Shown in pieces: positions 5,945-8,099 of a stretch of 8,099 bases of DNA. Location: assembly GCA_903930165.1 (NCBI GenBank), contig CAIYXO010000958.1, positions 1 to 8,099 on the forward strand, given 5' to 3'. The notes beneath the pieces were generated by a model. The model did no database searches. It worked only from the letters and a program-made list of their open reading frames with translations, and was not told the origin of the DNA. This DNA is from an uncultured Verrucomicrobiota bacterium. Lineage in GTDB: Bacteria > Verrucomicrobiota > Verrucomicrobiia > Limisphaerales > UBA9464. The position numbers and the translations under genes were made by a program. Positions within the stretch are counted from its first letter, which is position 1. Each line of letters begins with the position of its first letter.

Positions 5945-5993
5945 GCCCGCCGCGTCCGGATCGCCCGATCCGGGTCCGGCGGGCCTTTTATTT
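5945..5993 (+). terminator. Strong intrinsic terminator of leuC
   Basis: GCCCGCCG (5945-5952) pairs with CGGCGGGC (5977-5984); inside, CCGGATCG (5956-5963) pairs with CGATCCGG (5966-5973). The long stem is followed by CTTTTATTTC on the plus strand and starts 14 nt after the leuC stop. The convergent kinase gene ends at 6026, so the hairpin may also stop minus-strand transcripts, although no U-tract is seen on that side. Confidence 0.92.
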
Positions 5994-6025
5994 CAACGGG
6001 CCAAGGTTTCCCGGCATGCGGGACC

Positions 6026-8099
6026 TCAGGCCGCGACGGGCTGCCCCAGGACGGAGCGCACCGTCCGGCCCAGCTCGCCGATTCCGTAGGGCTTGCCGAG
6101 CATCGCAGCGAAGTGCCGCTCCGCCCCGTCCGCCAGCTCGCCGCGTGCGGCGTATCCGCTGGCCAACACCACCGGCAGACCGGGCGCGATCCGACGGACC
6201 TCCGCCGCCAGCTCCGCGCCGCTCAGGTGGGGCATGGTCAGGTCGGTCAGGACGAGGTCGAAGCCGGTCGGATCGGACTTCAGTCGCTCCAGCGCCAGCA
6301 CCGGGTCCGGGAACGCCTCGACATGGTACCCGAGCCGTTCCAGGGCGGTCTGGGAGAAGTTGAGGACGCCTTCCTCGTCGTCGACCAGAAGGATGCGCTC
6401 CAGACCGCCGGCCGGGGCTTCCACGGAACCTTCCGGTTCCGCCTCCGCGACCGCGTCGGGCCCGACGGGAAACTCGATCTCCATGCGAGTCCCCTCGCCC
6501 GGGGAGGTCACGATGCGGACCGCAGCCCCATGGGCGGACACGATCCCGTGGACCACCGCCAGGCCCAGCCCAGTACCCTTCCCGGGCGGCTTGGTGGTGA
6601 AGAAGGGCTCGAACAGCCGCCGCAACACCTCCGGGCTCATGCCGCAGCCGTTGTCCTCCACCGTCAACCGCACCGCGGGACCCTCCGACAGGCTCCCAAG
6701 CAGGTGGGGCGACGAGGGATCCACCGACACCGTCTCCACTCCGATCCTCAGGACGCCGTCCGGACGTTCCTCCATCGCGTGCGCCGCGTTGGTCACCAGG
6801 TTCATCAACAGCTGGCGCAGCTGCGCAGGGTCCCCGAGGACGCAGGCCTCGTCCGGGCCCACCTCGATCCGGACGTCGAGCCCCGGGGCGAGGCTCACAC
6901 GGACCAGCTGCAGGACGTCGCCCACGACCTGGGTCAGCCGGACCGGCACCTGAGTCATCGACTGGGGCCGGCTGAACACCAGGATTCTCGAAACCACCTC
7001 GGCACCGCGCCGCGCGGCGGCGACGATGTCCTCGAGCCGACGCCGGTTCTCCTGGCCATGGACGTCTCCCCTCAGCAGCTCCGAGTTGCCGAGGATCATC
7101 GCCAGGACGTTGTTGAAGTCGTGGGCCACGCCGCCGGCCAAGGTCCCCAGGGACTCCATCTTCTGGGACTGCCGCAACTGCGCCTCCAGGAGTTCCCGCC
7201 TCTGGGCGGACTCGCGCTCCGCGGTGATGTCCGCGAACGAGACTATCCGAGATCCGGCGAGCCGTCCGGAGGAGGACTGCAGCCGCCGGACATGGCCGGA
7301 AAGCCAGACGGTCCGGCCGTCGGAACGGACCATCCCCATCCTCCAGTCCTGGGCCCCGCCGTCCTCGCGGAGCGCGGAGCAGAGCGGGCTCGCCGTCCAG
7401 GGGACCTCGACGCCGGCGTCGTCCTGCAGGTGGACGCCCCAGTCGCCGAATCCGGTGCCGACCATGTGGTGGACCGCGATCCCGGTGATCCTCGCCGCGC
7501 CGTCGTTGGCGCTCAGGACCCTTCCCTCCGGATCCAGGACCAGCACGCCCTCGGCGAGTGCGGAGAGCACCAGACGGTGCTGTTCCTCGCTCTCCGCGAG
7601 CAGCCGGGAGGTCAGCCGTTCCAACGTCACGTCCTGGACCAGCGAGGTGACACCGACCACACGTCCCTCAGGGCTCACCAGCGGCGTGTGGTGCCAGCGG
7701 CATTCGATGTTCCGGCCGTCCCGGGTGAGGTTCTGCTCCACCGATTCGCGCCGGTCGGCGTTCTCGACCACGCCGCGCCACCTGCGGTCCAGGGTGCGAC
7801 GGGCGGCCGGCGGATGGAGGAACTCGGCGGTCCGGCCCAGGGCCTCGGCGGGACTCCAGCCGAAGAGGCGCTCCGCCGCCGGGTTCCAGGCCGCCACCTC
7901 GAAGCGTTCGTTCCATTCGATCACCCCCAGCGGAGTGTTCTGCACGTGGATGCGCTGGCGGAGGATGGCTTCGCGGGCCGCCGCCTCGATCCGCTTCCGG
8001 GCGGTGATGTCGCGCGCGATGCACTGGATCTCCGGCGGACCGCCGTCCAGTCCGCAGGCCCGGACCACCACGTCGAGGTCGAGCTGCTGTCCGTCCGGA
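6026..8099 (-). CDS. Multi-PAS hybrid sensor histidine kinase with C-terminal receiver; N-terminus outside the window
   Basis: The frame is open to the window edge, giving 690 visible residues (numbered from the codon at 8098). The V/GTG at 8071 lies inside a PAS domain and is not the true start. Order: the end of a first PAS domain (1-30, closing CIARDIT), a second PAS (about 45-159), a third PAS (169-294, closing SFADITAE), HisKA (309-377), HATPase (419-545) and REC (567-685). The phospho-acceptor is His326 in GGVAHDFNN (codon 7121-7123). ATP-site boxes are NLVTNAA (N437), DNGCGM (482-487) and GKGTGLGL (506-513). The receiver has Asp573/Asp574, acceptor Asp619 in LTDLTMP (codon 6242-6244), Ser647 and Lys669, so both domains look active. 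The AGGVAHDFNN H-box is typical of HPK4-type hybrid kinases. No transmembrane segment is visible in this part. The signal sensed and the output partner cannot be told; no response regulator is adjacent. The gene ends convergent with leuC. Confidence 0.96.
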   Translation of the reverse strand, partial: PDGQQLDLDVVVRACGLDGGPPEIQCIARDITARKRIEAAAREAILRQRIHVQNTPLGVIEWNERFEVAAWNPAAERLFGWSPAEALGRTAEFLHPPAARRTLDRRWRGVVENADRRESVEQNLTRDGRNIECRWHHTPLVSPEGRVVGVTSLVQDVTLERLTSRLLAESEEQHRLVLSALAEGVLVLDPEGRVLSANDGAARITGIAVHHMVGTGFGDWGVHLQDDAGVEVPWTASPLCSALREDGGAQDWRMGMVRSDGRTVWLSGHVRRLQSSSGRLAGSRIVSFADITAERESAQRRELLEAQLRQSQKMESLGTLAGGVAHDFNNVLAMILGNSELLRGDVHGQENRRRLEDIVAAARRGAEVVSRILVFSRPQSMTQVPVRLTQVVGDVLQLVRVSLAPGLDVRIEVGPDEACVLGDPAQLRQLLMNLVTNAAHAMEERPDGVLRIGVETVSVDPSSPHLLGSLSEGPAVRLTVEDNGCGMSPEVLRRLFEPFFTTKPPGKGTGLGLAVVHGIVSAHGAAVRIVTSPGEGTRMEIEFPVGPDAVAEAEPEGSVEAPAGGLERILLVDDEEGVLNFSQTALERLGYHVEAFPDPVLALERLKSDPTGFDLVLTDLTMPHLSGAELAAEVRRIAPGLPVVLASGYAARGELADGAERHFAAMLGKPYGIGELGRTVRSVLGQPVAA

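Noticed and set aside
1..8099. Defence system, CRISPR array, tRNA, rRNA, IS element or prophage
   Set aside because: No array of regular repeats, no transposase or integrase motif and no tRNA-like cloverleaf was seen; the content is metabolic and regulatory.

Overview
The window is a GC-rich bacterial chromosome segment with ordinary gene density. Codon use is uniformly GC3-rich and most starts have no clear Shine-Dalgarno sequence. The gene set would suit a Verrucomicrobiota-like organism: a plant/plastid-type LeuC, a small coiled-coil/winged-helix protein, a secreted prolyl oligopeptidase and a PAS-rich hybrid kinase. That placement is inference from protein flavour, not from a marker gene.

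Layout. (1) 1-639, minus: the N-terminal 213 residues of an exported prolyl oligopeptidase (S9 family), cut by the window edge. (2) 640-1208: a non-coding stretch of about 570 nt with several hairpins, including a likely terminator and a 10-bp inverted repeat that encloses a 9-bp direct repeat. (3) 1209-3439, minus: three genes, in transcription order a coiled-coil/basic-linker/winged-helix protein, hisF, and a SAM hydroxide adenosyltransferase (DUF62) with a signal peptide. An intrinsic terminator lies directly in front of hisF. (4) 3440-3643: a divergent promoter region with a symmetrical GTATcATAC element. (5) 3644-4318, plus: a divergent BioD-like dethiobiotin synthetase. (6) 4319-4556: a GC-rich leader with dyad elements. 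(7) 4557-5930, plus: leuC with no leuD beside it, followed by a strong terminator. (8) 6026-8099, minus: the C-terminal part of a multi-PAS hybrid sensor histidine kinase, open at the window edge.

Most genes are metabolic and sit as orphans: hisF away from other his genes, bioD away from other bio genes, leuC without leuD. Dispersed biosynthetic genes therefore seem to be the norm here. I see no CRISPR array, tRNA, rRNA, insertion sequence, phage gene or recognisable defence system. The points most worth following are the terminator abutting hisF, the exported SAM hydrolase apparently co-transcribed with hisF, the winged-helix protein, the symmetrical divergent promoter, and the non-coding structures at 1085-1197 and 4380-4552.
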